A stretch of DNA of 64,000 nt, taken from positions 124,001 through 188,000 of the forward strand of contig NZ_VRYH01000003.1 in NCBI RefSeq assembly GCF_008079445.1, given 5' to 3'. This document shows, piece by piece, positions 36,838 through 45,291 of this stretch (positions within the stretch are counted from its first letter, which is position 1; every line of letters begins with the position of its first letter). The notes below the pieces were generated by a model. The model did not search any database. It was not told the DNA's origin and saw only the letters and a list, made by a program, of their open reading frames with translations. The position numbers and the translations under genes are program-made. The stretch is from Aidingimonas lacisalsi (lineage in GTDB: Bacteria; Pseudomonadota; Gammaproteobacteria; Pseudomonadales; Halomonadaceae).

Positions 36838-37032
36838 ATGCTCATCCTGACCCGCCGTGTCGGCGAAACCTTGATGATCGGTGATGACATCACCGTGACC
36901 GTACTAGGGGTAAAAGGCAACCAGGTCCGTATCGGGGTTAATGCGCCCAAGGACGTTGCCGTTCATCGCGAAGAGATCTATCAACGCATACAGCGTGAAC
37001 GGACCGATGATGACGATGACGTATTGTCCTGA
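36838..37032 (+). CDS. csrA: Carbon storage regulator CsrA (RsmA)
   Basis: A 64-residue homodimeric RNA-binding protein that recognises GGA in hairpin loops of leader RNAs and changes translation and stability. The sequence starts [16 protein letters not shown] with the key Leu4, and the RNA-contacting Arg44 is present in [12 protein letters not shown]. The C-terminus is a short acidic tail (DDDDDVLS). AAGGAG lies 8 bases before the ATG and itself contains a GGA, which would allow autoregulation. The alaS-lysC-csrA-tRNA-Ser-tRNA-Arg order is widely conserved in gammaproteobacteria. Its likely antagonist RNA is at 26738-27010. Confidence 0.98.
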   Translation: MLILTRRVGETLMIGDDITVTVLGVKGNQVRIGVNAPKDVAVHREEIYQRIQRERTDDDDDVLS

Positions 37033-37061
37033 ATTCGCCCGACAAAAAGTTCGGTCGAGAG

Positions 37062-37091
37062 TTGGACAACGAACGGCATAAACGGTAAGAT
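37062..37091 (+). promoter_or_regulatory. tRNA cluster promoter with GC-rich discriminator
   Basis: TTGGAC (37062-37067), 18-base spacer, TAAGAT (37086-37091), followed by GCGCGCC before the presumed start. The GC-rich discriminator is typical of stringently controlled stable-RNA promoters. It lies 19 bases ahead of tRNA-Ser. Confidence 0.6.
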
Positions 37092-37109
37092 GCGCGCCGT
37101 GTTGATGAG

Positions 37110-37202
37110 GGAGAGATGGCCGAGTGGCTGAAGGCGCTCCCCTGCTAAGGGAGTATGGGGTTGATAGCCCCATCGAGGGTTCGAATCCCTCTCTCTCCGC
37201 CA
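37110..37202 (+). tRNA. tRNA-Ser (anticodon GCT)
   Basis: A 93-base class II tRNA. The acceptor stem GGAGAGA pairs with TCTCTCC. Anticodon GCT is at 37144-37146 in the loop CTGCTAA, with a long variable arm (TATGGGGTTGATAGCCCCAT) and T-arm GGTTCGAATCC. CCA is encoded at 37200-37202. It reads AGC/AGU serine codons. Confidence 0.97.
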
Positions 37203-37246
37203 ATCCACGTCGATTGGCTGGCATCGATACACAAGAGATAAGGTTT

Positions 37247-37323
37247 GCGCCCGTAGCTCAGCTGGATAGAGTACCTGACTACGAATCAGGCGGTCGGAGG
37301 TTCGAATCCTCCCGGGCGCGCCA
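37247..37323 (+). tRNA. tRNA-Arg (anticodon ACG), copy 1
   Basis: 77 bases. Acceptor GCGCCCG pairs with CGGGCGC, anticodon stem CCTGA/TCAGG with loop CTACGAA gives anticodon ACG (read as ICG), T-arm GGTTCGAATCC, CCA encoded. It reads CGU, CGC and CGA arginine codons. Confidence 0.97.
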
Positions 37324-37403
37324 TCTTTCCGAGCGGGCTCTGAGCCCCTCGCCTGCCTTGGGTCGAGTGATTTTCATCCTCGCATCAGGTGCGGATAACG
37401 TCA

Positions 37404-37480
37404 GCGCCCGTAGCTCAGCTGGATAGAGTACCTGACTACGAATCAGGCGGTCGGAGGTTCGAATCCTCCCGGGCGCGCCA
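37404..37480 (+). tRNA. tRNA-Arg (anticodon ACG), copy 2
   Basis: Base-for-base identical to the copy at 37247-37323, 80 bases downstream, and followed by the cluster terminator. Tandem identical arginine tRNAs after csrA also occur in E. coli (argVYZQ). Confidence 0.97.
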
Positions 37481-37487
37481 AATTATG

Positions 37488-37516
37488 ACCCGTCCTCCAT
37501 GAGAGGGCGGGTTTTT
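37488..37516 (+). terminator. Rho-independent terminator of the tRNA cluster
   Basis: ACCCGTCCTC / GAGGGCGGGT (10 pairs, one G-U) with a 5-base loop, followed by TTTTT and further T-rich sequence, starting 7 bases after the last tRNA. Confidence 0.88.
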
Positions 37517-37592
37517 CGTTTTGTTGCTCGCCGGGCCCGATCCTGCTGTCTGCCAATGGAATGATGCCGTCTGTCTCGGAGTCCGCGATCGT

Positions 37593-38603
37593 TTAGAGCG
37601 CCACACGTTGTTGTCGGCGCTCTTTTTTTAGTCCATCAAGAAATGCATCGAGTTGCGTTACACGACGAAGCGACATGAAACGATGCGCCGATTCGCTGTC
37701 GAGCGAACGCATGTGATTCAACCATTGTTTAAGCAGCGATACCACTATTCGTTCGGGAAGTATGCTACGCTGCAATGCGGCATAAGCGTTCAGAATGTTG
37801 GCTCGAGCCGACCATGGGGTAGGCGATAACTGTTCGCCGGTTTGTTGCCAGTGACGAATGCGGTACGCCAGCCACGGGTCTGCAAGCGCCCCGCGCCCTA
37901 GCATGACATCACGACATCCCGACAAGCTGCGTATACGCCAATAATCTTCAAGGCGCCAGATATCGCCATTGGCGATGACAGGAATGTCTAGATGGCGTCG
38001 CAGGCGATCGATCCATTCCCAATGTGCGGGTGGACGATAGCCTTCATCGCGGGTGCGCGCGTGGACCACGAGATGCTTTGCACCACCGTTTTCGGCCGCG
38101 CGTCCACAATCCAGAGCAAGACGGCGGTGGGAAAAGCCCAGGCGTATCTTGGCAGTTACCGGGCACGTGTCGCCGACCGCACGGTTGACTGCGGTGACGG
38201 TGCTCTCGACCCGAGAGGGATCACGCAAGAGGGAAGCGCCACCATCATGTCGGTTGACGGTCTTGGCGGGGCAGCCGAAATTGAGATCGATACTGGTGGC
38301 CCCGAGATCACAGGCCTGACGCGCATTCTCGGCGAGAGCGTGCGGATCGGAGCCGAGGAGCTGCAAGTGTACGGCGATGCCGCTAGGTGTCTTGGCCTGC
38401 TGTGTAGCGAGTTCGGGACAGTGTTTGAGAAAGACACGTGGAGGCAAACGATGATCTATCACACGTATGAATTCGGTCACGGTCCAGTCGAAGCCGGGAC
38501 ATTCAGTGAGTAGGGCGCGAGTATTGGCATCGATGACTCCTTCCATGGGTGCTAGGCCAACACGGCCTCGATGTAGTAAATTAACGACGTTTTGATCGGT
38601 CAT
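37593..38603 (-). CDS. dusC: tRNA-dihydrouridine synthase C-type
   Basis: A 336-residue FMN-dependent enzyme reducing a uridine in the tRNA D-loop (U16 for DusC). The TIM barrel starts RVGLAPMEGVIDANTRALL. The catalytic Cys111 is in DLNFGCPAKTVNRHDGGASLL (two halves). FMN-phosphate binding is seen in PVIANGDIW and DVMLGRGALADPWL. The C-terminal helical domain holds RFMSLRRVTQL. The ATG 38603 gives MTDQNVVNLLHRGRVGLAPM. The frame is open 20 codons more without likeness. DusC is preferred over DusA/B because of APMEGV and RHDGGASLL. It is next to the tRNA cluster but on the opposite strand. Confidence 0.92.
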   Translation of the reverse strand: MTDQNVVNLLHRGRVGLAPMEGVIDANTRALLTECPGFDWTVTEFIRVIDHRLPPRVFLKHCPELATQQAKTPSGIAVHLQLLGSDPHALAENARQACDLGATSIDLNFGCPAKTVNRHDGGASLLRDPSRVESTVTAVNRAVGDTCPVTAKIRLGFSHRRLALDCGRAAENGGAKHLVVHARTRDEGYRPPAHWEWIDRLRRHLDIPVIANGDIWRLEDYWRIRSLSGCRDVMLGRGALADPWLAYRIRHWQQTGEQLSPTPWSARANILNAYAALQRSILPERIVVSLLKQWLNHMRSLDSESAHRFMSLRRVTQLDAFLDGLKKERRQQRVAL

Positions 38604-38770
38604 GGAACTCTTCAACTCGCAGGGAGGCCATTGGTTTGGCACCATCAAGGGGTGACTCACCAATGTGCCATTGCATGACGTTCGGAAGCAGGCAGGTTAT
38701 TGTACCAGTCGATGATGGCCTGTCGTGACATTATGACCGACCACTGATATCTGCCAAGGGAACGATTACC

Positions 38771-39016
38771 ATGCAGGATCCACAACTGCTGCAGGAAGGT
38801 CTGAGCCTGATGGCCTTCGGTATGGGCTTCGTGTTCATCTTCCTGACCGTGCTGGTCGTGGCGACCACCTTGATGTCGGTGCTGATGGGTCGGTTGGCGC
38901 CGACACCAGCACCGGTCGATAGCGGCTCTCGAGCCGTGAAGCCATCCCAAGAACACGACGACGAATTGATGGCGGTGATCAGTGCCGCTCTGCATCGCTA
39001 TCGCCGCCGCCGCTAG
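38771..39016 (+). CDS. oadG: Oxaloacetate decarboxylase gamma subunit
   Basis: An 81-residue small membrane subunit. A single hydrophobic helix (about residues 12-38, LSLMAFGMGFVFIFLTVLVV) anchors it. The short Pro-rich cytoplasmic tail ends in EHDDELMAVISAALHRYRRRR, the part that binds the alpha subunit (and a zinc ion in characterised pumps). It is first in oadG-oadA-oadB, the standard gene order, with 91 bases to oadA. It was found by position and topology as much as by sequence. Confidence 0.92.
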   Translation: MQDPQLLQEGLSLMAFGMGFVFIFLTVLVVATTLMSVLMGRLAPTPAPVDSGSRAVKPSQEHDDELMAVISAALHRYRRRR

Positions 39017-39107
39017 TTCGGTATAAGCCGCCATGCCGGCACATTGCCGAACGACTTCGCGGTCTCCTGTACAACTTCATGAGAATGATACACATAAGGA
39101 CAAGGTC

Positions 39108-40940
39108 ATGAGTGAGACCCAACGCCCGCTGGGCATCACCGACGTGGTGTTGCGTGATGCGCATCAGTCGCTGTTTGCCACTCGCATGCGCCTCGATGAC
39201 ATGCTGCCGATTGCCGAGAAACTCGACCGAGTCGGTTTCTGGTCGGTGGAATCCTGGGGAGGTGCGACGTTCGATGCTTGTATTCGGTATCTGGGAGAAG
39301 ATCCCTGGGCGCGCATCAGAGCCCTGAAGGAAGCCATGCCGAATACTCGCCAACAGATGCTGTTGCGTGCCCAGAATTTGCTCGGATATCGGCATTACGC
39401 CGATGATGTCGTCGACAAGTTCGTTGAGCGCGCTCGTGTCAACGGGGTGGATGTGTTCCGCGTTTTCGACGCCATGAATGACCCACGCAACCTGGAACGG
39501 CCGATCAAGGCGGTTGTCGATCAGGGGGGACATGCCCAGGGGGCTATCTCTTATACCGTGAGTCCTGTCCATACCATCGACGGTTGGGTCGAGCTTGCCA
39601 AACGTATCGAGGACATGGGCGCTCACTCGGTGGCCATCAAGGACATGGCGGGCCTGCTGACACCCTATACCGCTTTCGAGCTGGTATCACGACTCAAGCA
39701 AGCGCTGTCGGTCCCCATTCACATGCAGAGTCACGCCACGACGGGGATGTCGACGGCAACCGCCGTCAAGGCCGTCGAGGCTGGTATCGACAATGTCGAC
39801 ACGGCGATATCCTCGATGTCGATGACTTATGGCCATAGTCCCACCGAGTCGCTCGTGGCGATCCTGAAAGAGACCGAACGCGATACTGGGCTCGATCTTG
39901 AGCAATTGGAAGATATCGCCGCGTATTTCCGTGAAGTCCGCAAGAAGTACGCAGACTTCGAAGGATCGTTGAAAGGCATCGATTCGCGCATTCTGGTTGC
40001 CCAGGTGCCGGGTGGCATGCTGACCAACATGGAAAATCAGCTCAAGGAGCAGGGTGCCGGTGACAAGCTCGACGACGTCCTGGTTGAAATCCCCAGAGTA
40101 CGTGAAGATCTGGGATTCATTCCGCTGGTGACGCCGACATCGCAGATCGTCGGTACCCAGGCCGTAATGAATGTCATGATGGGAGAGCGCTACAAGTCGA
40201 TCTCCAAGGAAGTCCAGGCACTGCTGAAAGGCGAGTACGGCGCGGCACCGGCTGCTTTCAATTCGGAACTCCAGCAGCGTGTGCTGGAGGGGAGCGAGCC
40301 GATAACCTGTCGTCCCGCCGATCGCCTGGAACCGGAAATGGATCGCTTGCGAGCGGCACTCAAAGAGAAGGCGAGCAACGAGAACATCCGTCTGGAGAGC
40401 GGTGAACGGGAAATCGACGATGTCTTGACCTATGCCCTGTTCCCGCAGATTGGCCTGAAATTCCTGCAGAACCGTGACAATCCCGATGCCTTCGAGCCGG
40501 CTCCACAGTCCCCTGTGGAGAATGCCCGGGACAGTCAGCCGCTGGCGAAGACGTCAACGACAATGCCCTCCGCTCCCGCGACTGGGTTGGAAACCTATAC
40601 CATCACCGTCAATGGTAAGCAGTATGTGGTGGAGGTGGCCGAGGGAGGTCAAATCGACCAAGTGCAGGCCAAGGACAGCAGTCAGCCATCACCTACGACT
40701 GCCAGTGGGGAAAGCGCGCCTGTCGCTAGCGGCGAAGCGATTACTGCGCCGCTGGCCGGCAACATCTTCAAGGTGAACGTTTCTCCCGGGGACAGCGTAG
40801 CCGAGGGCGATGTCGTGATCATTCTCGAGGCCATGAAGATGGAAACCGAGGTGCGAGCCACCGGCGCCGGCACCGTGTCCGACATCAAGGTCAAGGAGGG
40901 CGACAGCGTCGCCGTCGGCGATACGCTGATCGTGCTTTAA
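39108..40940 (+). CDS. oadA: Oxaloacetate decarboxylase alpha subunit (biotin-carrying)
   Basis: A 610-residue cytoplasmic subunit that moves the carboxyl group of oxaloacetate to biotin. The N-terminal carboxyltransferase TIM barrel has [16 protein letters not shown] (residues 13-28), [13 protein letters not shown] and [13 protein letters not shown] [21 protein letters not shown] conserved carboxylase domain follows. A Pro/Ala/Ser-rich linker (about 455-535) leads to the biotinyl domain with Lys577 in [12 protein letters not shown] 39108 has AAGGACAAGG just upstream. An open frame of 25 codons before it lacks likeness. oadB follows 10 bases later. Confidence 0.97.
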   Translation: MSETQRPLGITDVVLRDAHQSLFATRMRLDDMLPIAEKLDRVGFWSVESWGGATFDACIRYLGEDPWARIRALKEAMPNTRQQMLLRAQNLLGYRHYADDVVDKFVERARVNGVDVFRVFDAMNDPRNLERPIKAVVDQGGHAQGAISYTVSPVHTIDGWVELAKRIEDMGAHSVAIKDMAGLLTPYTAFELVSRLKQALSVPIHMQSHATTGMSTATAVKAVEAGIDNVDTAISSMSMTYGHSPTESLVAILKETERDTGLDLEQLEDIAAYFREVRKKYADFEGSLKGIDSRILVAQVPGGMLTNMENQLKEQGAGDKLDDVLVEIPRVREDLGFIPLVTPTSQIVGTQAVMNVMMGERYKSISKEVQALLKGEYGAAPAAFNSELQQRVLEGSEPITCRPADRLEPEMDRLRAALKEKASNENIRLESGEREIDDVLTYALFPQIGLKFLQNRDNPDAFEPAPQSPVENARDSQPLAKTSTTMPSAPATGLETYTITVNGKQYVVEVAEGGQIDQVQAKDSSQPSPTTASGESAPVASGEAITAPLAGNIFKVNVSPGDSVAEGDVVIILEAMKMETEVRATGAGTVSDIKVKEGDSVAVGDTLIVL

Positions 40941-40950
40941 GGACAGCCGC

Positions 40951-42273
40951 ATGGAACATCTGCTAACACTCTGGTACGGCTCGGGACTCTATAATCTGGA
41001 ATGGGGCCAGGCGGTAATGATCGTCATTGGCCTGGTCCTGCTGTACCTGGCGATCAACAAGAAATTCGAACCGTTGCTGCTGGTACCAATCGGGTTCGGC
41101 GGTATCCTGGCCAATATCCCCGAAGCGGGACTGGCACTGTCTGCCGCCGAACAGGCTGCGCATCTGGCGCGCCCTGAAGTGCTCGAGCAACTGGGCGGTG
41201 CGCTGGGAGTCAATCTTGAAGCCGGCGCCGGTGTCGAGACTTGGCGGCACACCATCACCGAGGCGCTACATAGTGATCTGTCGCCGGCGTTGCTGCGCGA
41301 TGCCAATGACATGGCTCAGGATGCCGGTTTCGTTCATGGCATGCTGTATCAGTTCTATAGCGTTGCCATTGCTTCCGGTGTCGCCCCGCTGGTGATCTTC
41401 ATGGGCGTCGGTGCCATGACGGACTTCGGGCCATTGCTGGCCAACCCTCGCACGCTGTTTCTCGGTGCGGCCGCCCAGTTCGGCATTTTTGCCACTCTGA
41501 TGGGGGCGGTCGGTCTGTCGGCGATGGGCTGGATGGATTTCTCGCTCAATCAGGCAGCGGCTATCGGTATCATCGGTGGGGCAGACGGTCCGACCTCGAT
41601 CTATGTATCGAGCATTCTCGCGCCAGAGTTGCTGGGGGCCATTGCCGTCGCCTCCTACTCCTACATGGCGCTGGTGCCGTTGATCCAGCCACCCATCATG
41701 AAAGCACTGACTTCCGCACGAGAACGACAGATCGTCATGACTCAATTGCGGCCGGTCTCCAAGCTGGAGAAAATCTGCTTCCCGCTGGTGCTGCTGATCC
41801 TGGTCGTTCTGTTCTTGCCGGATGCCGCTCCCTTGTTGGGCATGTTCTGCTTCGGCAATCTCATGCGTGAATGTGGCGTGGTCGAGCGGCTTTCCGATAC
41901 CGCGCAGAATGCCCTGATCAATATCGTGACCATCTTCCTGGGATTATCGGTAGGCTCCAAGCTGGTCGCCGATCGTTTCCTGGCGCTGGAAACGCTGGGA
42001 ATTCTCGGGCTGGGGATCGTTGCCTTCGGTATCGGAACGGCGTGCGGTATTCTCATGGCCAAAGTGATGAACAGTGTGAGTCGGATGCCCATCAATCCGC
42101 TGATCGGGTCGGCGGGGGTTTCCGCCGTTCCCATGGCGGCCAGGGTGTCCAACAAGGTGGGACTGGATTACAACCCACACAACTTCCTGTTGATGCATGC
42201 CATGGGCCCCAACGTGGCCGGGGTCATTGGATCGGCGGTGGCCGCCGGTGTGATGATCAAGTACTTGGGGTGA
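40951..42273 (+). CDS. oadB: Oxaloacetate decarboxylase beta subunit (sodium pump)
   Basis: A 440-residue integral membrane subunit that decarboxylates carboxybiotin and exports sodium. It has around nine to ten hydrophobic segments, with the conserved [19 protein letters not shown], the Asp/Ser-containing [16 protein letters not shown] (sodium and proton path), [19 protein letters not shown] and near the end [16 protein letters not shown] with [19 protein letters not shown] relatively polar insert (about 55-120) includes a short stretch [17 protein letters not shown] that I do not recognise from the enteric proteins. It is the last gene of oadGAB, with a terminator at 42284. Confidence 0.96.
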   Translation: MEHLLTLWYGSGLYNLEWGQAVMIVIGLVLLYLAINKKFEPLLLVPIGFGGILANIPEAGLALSAAEQAAHLARPEVLEQLGGALGVNLEAGAGVETWRHTITEALHSDLSPALLRDANDMAQDAGFVHGMLYQFYSVAIASGVAPLVIFMGVGAMTDFGPLLANPRTLFLGAAAQFGIFATLMGAVGLSAMGWMDFSLNQAAAIGIIGGADGPTSIYVSSILAPELLGAIAVASYSYMALVPLIQPPIMKALTSARERQIVMTQLRPVSKLEKICFPLVLLILVVLFLPDAAPLLGMFCFGNLMRECGVVERLSDTAQNALINIVTIFLGLSVGSKLVADRFLALETLGILGLGIVAFGIGTACGILMAKVMNSVSRMPINPLIGSAGVSAVPMAARVSNKVGLDYNPHNFLLMHAMGPNVAGVIGSAVAAGVMIKYLG

Positions 42274-42283
42274 GCGAATGATG

Positions 42284-42315
42284 CGCGGCGCCATCGGGCG
42301 CCGCGTATCGTTTTC
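42284..42315 (+). terminator. Terminator after oadGAB
   Basis: CGCGGCGCC / GGCGCCGCG, nine perfect pairs with a 4-base ATCG loop, followed within a few bases by TTTT. It starts 11 bases after the oadB stop. It also lies just beyond the convergent gamma-glutamyltransferase gene. Confidence 0.75.
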
Positions 42316-42333
42316 ATGATCGCCTCGTGGCGA

Positions 42334-43941
42334 TCACCACGGCACCGCGGCACCGTCGGTGCGTGGCTCCGTGCCAGCCGACAGAACCCCGGTGGCCGGA
42401 TCGCGTCTGATGATCTGGCCGCGGCCGAAACTCAAGCCATCAACGCGCTTGACGATATGGTGACCTCGCCGTTGCAACGCTTGGGCAACGTGATCGGGGA
42501 AATGCGGCTCGACTTCCACGGTCGTGCCCTCGGTCCATTTCCAGCGGGGCAGGTCCAATGCTGCTTGTGGATTCAGGCCATCATCAAGCATGGCGCTGAC
42601 GACTTGCACATGTCCCTGAGGTTGCATGAATCCCCCCATCACGCCGAAAGGGCCGATTGCCTCGTCGTTACGGGTGATGAAGCCGGGAATGATCGTGTGA
42701 TAGGTCCGCTTGCCTGGTTCCAGGCAGTTGGCATGATCGGCATCCAGAGAGAAGGACCAGCCACGGTTCTGTAAGCTAATGCCCGTGCCGGGAACGACCA
42801 CTCCCGAGCCGAAGCCTTTGAAGTTGCTCTGGATGAAGGACACCATGTTTCCGTCCTCATCCGCGGTAGCCAGGTAGACAGTACCTCCGGTAGCCGGACT
42901 GCCGGGTTCAGGGGTCCGCGCACGGTCGCCAATCAGCTCGGCACGTCGAGCGAGATACTCAGACGACAGCATTTGCTCGCTGCTGGGGCCCATGGAGTCA
43001 CATTCGGTGATATAGCGTAGACCGTCTACATAGGCGAGCTTGGTGGCCTCTATGCGTTGATGTAATGTCTCGACTGTGTCGCGCCCCGGCTGCCCCAAGC
43101 ATTCCAGCATGCCGAGTGCCTGCAGAGCGATCATGCCGCAACCGTTGGGTGGAATTTCCCAAATATCGCAGCCACGGAAGTGCGTGGCGATGGGGTCCAC
43201 CCATTCGGGATGAAAGGCGGCTAGATCCTCTTTGCGCAGGAAGCCGCCATGTTTGCGGGAGAAGTCATCCATGCGCGTCGCCAGGTCCCCTTCGTAGAAG
43301 TCTCGCGCGTTACTGTCGGCGATAGCCTTCAGCGTACGGGCATGATCCGGTGCCTTCCATAGCTCGCCGGGGGTCGGCGCACGGCCGTTGGGAGCAAAGG
43401 TGTCGAACCAGGGAGCGAAGACAGCATCCTCATAGGCGCCGTACTCGTCGAATGCTTCTGCCCATAGCTGTTGAACCACGGGCGAGACCGGGAAACCTTG
43501 CTCGGCAATATCGATGGCAGGCGCCAGCAAATCGACAAATGGCAGCTTGCCGAATCGGTGGGATAGCGCTGCCCACGCTGCGGGCGCACCGGGTACCGTA
43601 ACCGGCGTCAACCCATGAACCGGCATGCTGTCGAGGCCCTGTGCATGCACCGCTTGGCGGCTGATGCTGTTGGGAGCAGGGCCACTGGCGTTCAAACCGT
43701 GGAGTGTGCCATCCATCCACACGATGGCGAAGGCATCGCTGCCAATACCGTTGGAGGTTGGCTCAACCACGGTCAGGGCTGCCGCAGTGGCAATGGCGGC
43801 ATCGACGGCATTACCCCCTTGTGTGAGTATGTCCCGGCCGATCTGGGCGGCCAGCGTTTGCGACGTAGCCACCATCCCGCGTTGGCCATAGGTCATCATG
43901 CGCCGGGAAGGGCTGGGATAATAATGTGCATCGAATGGCAT
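42334..43941 (-). CDS. Gamma-glutamyltransferase family protein (YwrD-like, cytoplasmic)
   Basis: A 535-residue Ntn-hydrolase proenzyme. The expected autocleavage/catalytic Thr354 is in ATGGTVYLATADEDGNMVSF. The large-subunit start GMVATSQTLAAQIGRDIL and GGNAVDAAIATAAALTVVEP are family landmarks. SNFKGFGSGVVVPGTGI and NRGWSF resemble the YwrD group more than periplasmic Ggt. There is no signal peptide, so it probably stays in the cytoplasm. The substrate is unproven. ATG 43941 has GAGGAG upstream. The 15-codon upstream extension is rejected. It is followed by a convergent oadB and preceded by two chrA genes on the same strand, 69 bases away. Confidence 0.88.
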   Translation of the reverse strand: MPFDAHYYPSPSRRMMTYGQRGMVATSQTLAAQIGRDILTQGGNAVDAAIATAAALTVVEPTSNGIGSDAFAIVWMDGTLHGLNASGPAPNSISRQAVHAQGLDSMPVHGLTPVTVPGAPAAWAALSHRFGKLPFVDLLAPAIDIAEQGFPVSPVVQQLWAEAFDEYGAYEDAVFAPWFDTFAPNGRAPTPGELWKAPDHARTLKAIADSNARDFYEGDLATRMDDFSRKHGGFLRKEDLAAFHPEWVDPIATHFRGCDIWEIPPNGCGMIALQALGMLECLGQPGRDTVETLHQRIEATKLAYVDGLRYITECDSMGPSSEQMLSSEYLARRAELIGDRARTPEPGSPATGGTVYLATADEDGNMVSFIQSNFKGFGSGVVVPGTGISLQNRGWSFSLDADHANCLEPGKRTYHTIIPGFITRNDEAIGPFGVMGGFMQPQGHVQVVSAMLDDGLNPQAALDLPRWKWTEGTTVEVEPHFPDHVAQALQRRGHHIVKRVDGLSFGRGQIIRRDPATGVLSAGTEPRTDGAAVPW

Positions 43942-44010
43942 CAGGAATCTCCTCAAGTGATGCGGCTGGCGAGATGCGCCTGGCACGTCGATTCAGGGGC
44001 GCGGCTTGCG

Positions 44011-44541
44011 TCAACCGAGGAATATACCGCCATAAACGAGAGCGCCGGCAACGACAAAGGCTGGATGTATCTTGAAACGCAGCAGAGCAATGGCTGCCGC
44101 CAGACCGATCAATACGGTATGTACAGCACCGGCTCCATTGAGACCATCCGTGAAAAAGCTCCAGGTCAGCCATGCCATCATCATGGCGATTACCGGGCGT
44201 ACCCATTGGCTCATGCGCTTGACGCGCGGAGAATCCCGGTGGCGATAGAGCAGTCCCAGGGCTCCCAGCATCAACAAGAGCGAAGGCACTACCGTGGCGA
44301 AAACAGCGATCAGGGCGCCGCCGATCCCGGCAACATCGAATCCTACCTGGCCTGCCATCTTGGTGGCGATCGGGCTGGGTAGCGAGTTGCCGAGTGCCAG
44401 GGTCTCCGCGAATTCCTGACCGCTCATCCAACCGTAGCGGCCAACGACTTCCGCCTCGATCAACGGAATGATCGCCGGACCTCCGCCATAGCCGATGATG
44501 TTGGGGATGAAAAACGCCAGGAACAGGTGCCAGTAGATCAT
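44011..44541 (-). CDS. chrA: Short ChrA-type chromate transporter, second subunit
   Basis: A 176-residue membrane protein with about five or six helices, equal to one half (one CHR domain) of the long ChrA proteins. Landmarks: NIIGYGGGPAIIPLIEAEVVGRYGW (over two parts), LALGNSLPSPIATKMAGQVG and TVVPSLLLMLGALGL. Its ATG overlaps the stop of the neighbour by 4 bases (44538-44541). The paired short CHR proteins are usually inverted in the membrane and work together. Chromate efflux is the known role for the family, but sulfate or other oxyanions are possible. The open frame upstream of 44541 runs inside the neighbouring gene and is rejected. Confidence 0.86.
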   Translation of the reverse strand: MIYWHLFLAFFIPNIIGYGGGPAIIPLIEAEVVGRYGWMSGQEFAETLALGNSLPSPIATKMAGQVGFDVAGIGGALIAVFATVVPSLLLMLGALGLLYRHRDSPRVKRMSQWVRPVIAMMMAWLTWSFFTDGLNGAGAVHTVLIGLAAAIALLRFKIHPAFVVAGALVYGGIFLG

Positions 44542-45101
44542 GACGTTTCCCCCTTGCTCGATGCAGAGGGACGCAGCAGGGCAGCGGCCAGAAGCGCACC
44601 GACGACCAGCCCGGGGTGAACGCCGAGCCAGTAGATGATAGTGCCGGAAGCGGCCATCATGGCTAGCGTGATCCACGGCCCCAATGTCAGACGCGACTTG
44701 CGCCAGAAGTCCCATGTCAACTGCCCCATCATGATCATGACGACAGGCACCACACCTTGGCCCATGCCACGGATCCAGTCGACGTCTCGGTAGCGACTGA
44801 ATAGTCCCAGCAGCAGGATCATGGCCACGATCATCGGGAGAATGACGGCCAGTACGGCATTGATGCAGCCAATGACACCACCAATGCGGTAGCCGATGTA
44901 ACCGGGAATCTTGGTGGCAATGGGGCCCGGCAACGTATTGCCGATGGCGAGAATATCGGCAAACCTGTCGTCATCGACCCACGCATGGCGGCTCACGACT
45001 TCCTCGCGAATCAGGGGGATCATGGCCGGACCGCCGCCGAATCCCAGTAGGCCAATACGCAGGAATGACCAGAACAGGGCAGGTTGTGTTGACAGTATCA
45101 T
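44538..45101 (-). CDS. chrA: Short ChrA-type chromate transporter, first subunit
   Basis: A 187-residue membrane protein, one CHR domain. Landmarks: RIGLLGFGGGPAMIPLIREEV, AIGNTLPGPIATKIPGYIGY and LAVILPMIVAMILLLGL. It is first of the coupled pair and ends in a hydrophilic tail (RPSASSKGETS). The two products share the GGGPAxIPLI and GNxLPxPIATK motifs with each other, consistent with an old duplication. A promoter at 45226-45254 and a 118-base leader precede it. Confidence 0.86.
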   Translation of the reverse strand: MILSTQPALFWSFLRIGLLGFGGGPAMIPLIREEVVSRHAWVDDDRFADILAIGNTLPGPIATKIPGYIGYRIGGVIGCINAVLAVILPMIVAMILLLGLFSRYRDVDWIRGMGQGVVPVVMIMMGQLTWDFWRKSRLTLGPWITLAMMAASGTIIYWLGVHPGLVVGALLAAALLRPSASSKGETS

Positions 45102-45113
45102 CTCGAACTATCC

Positions 45114-45188
45114 TTAGTCGCGAGTGCGTGGCTTGGGCGAGCGGTTCTGATCGATTTGGTATAGTTTGACTGATTTTTTGCTTTTCAT
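45114..45188 (-). CDS. Possible 24-residue leader peptide upstream of the chrA pair
   Basis: A reading frame MKSKKSVKLYQIDQNRSPKP plus four residues (RTRD) stops 13 bases before chrA. It lies in an AT-rich leader between the promoter at 45226-45254 and chrA, and is strongly basic. No good ribosome site precedes the ATG (ATATAACG), so expression is doubtful. Confidence 0.2.
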   Translation of the reverse strand: MKSKKSVKLYQIDQNRSPKPRTRD

Positions 45189-45225
45189 CGTTATATAGTA
45201 AAAAAATCGATTATTCGTGCAAGCC

Positions 45226-45254
45226 AATATAGGGGTGGTGCAGTGCAGGGTCAA
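45226..45254 (-). promoter_or_regulatory. Sigma-70 promoter for the chrA pair
   Basis: On the minus strand TTGACC (45249-45254), exactly 17 bases, TATATT (45226-45231). It lies between yigZ and chrA, so the chrA pair has its own start although yigZ is upstream on the same strand. A second weaker set (TTGCAC with TATATA 19 bases later) lies about 30 bases downstream. Confidence 0.65.
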
Positions 45255-45291
45255 GCGACGTGGTAGCGAGCGATCGTGGGGAATAAAGCGG

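Noticed and set aside
43615..44382. A 255-codon plus-strand frame across the gamma-glutamyltransferase and chrA genes
   Set aside because: It spans two real genes on the other strand and has a composition typical of an antisense artefact.
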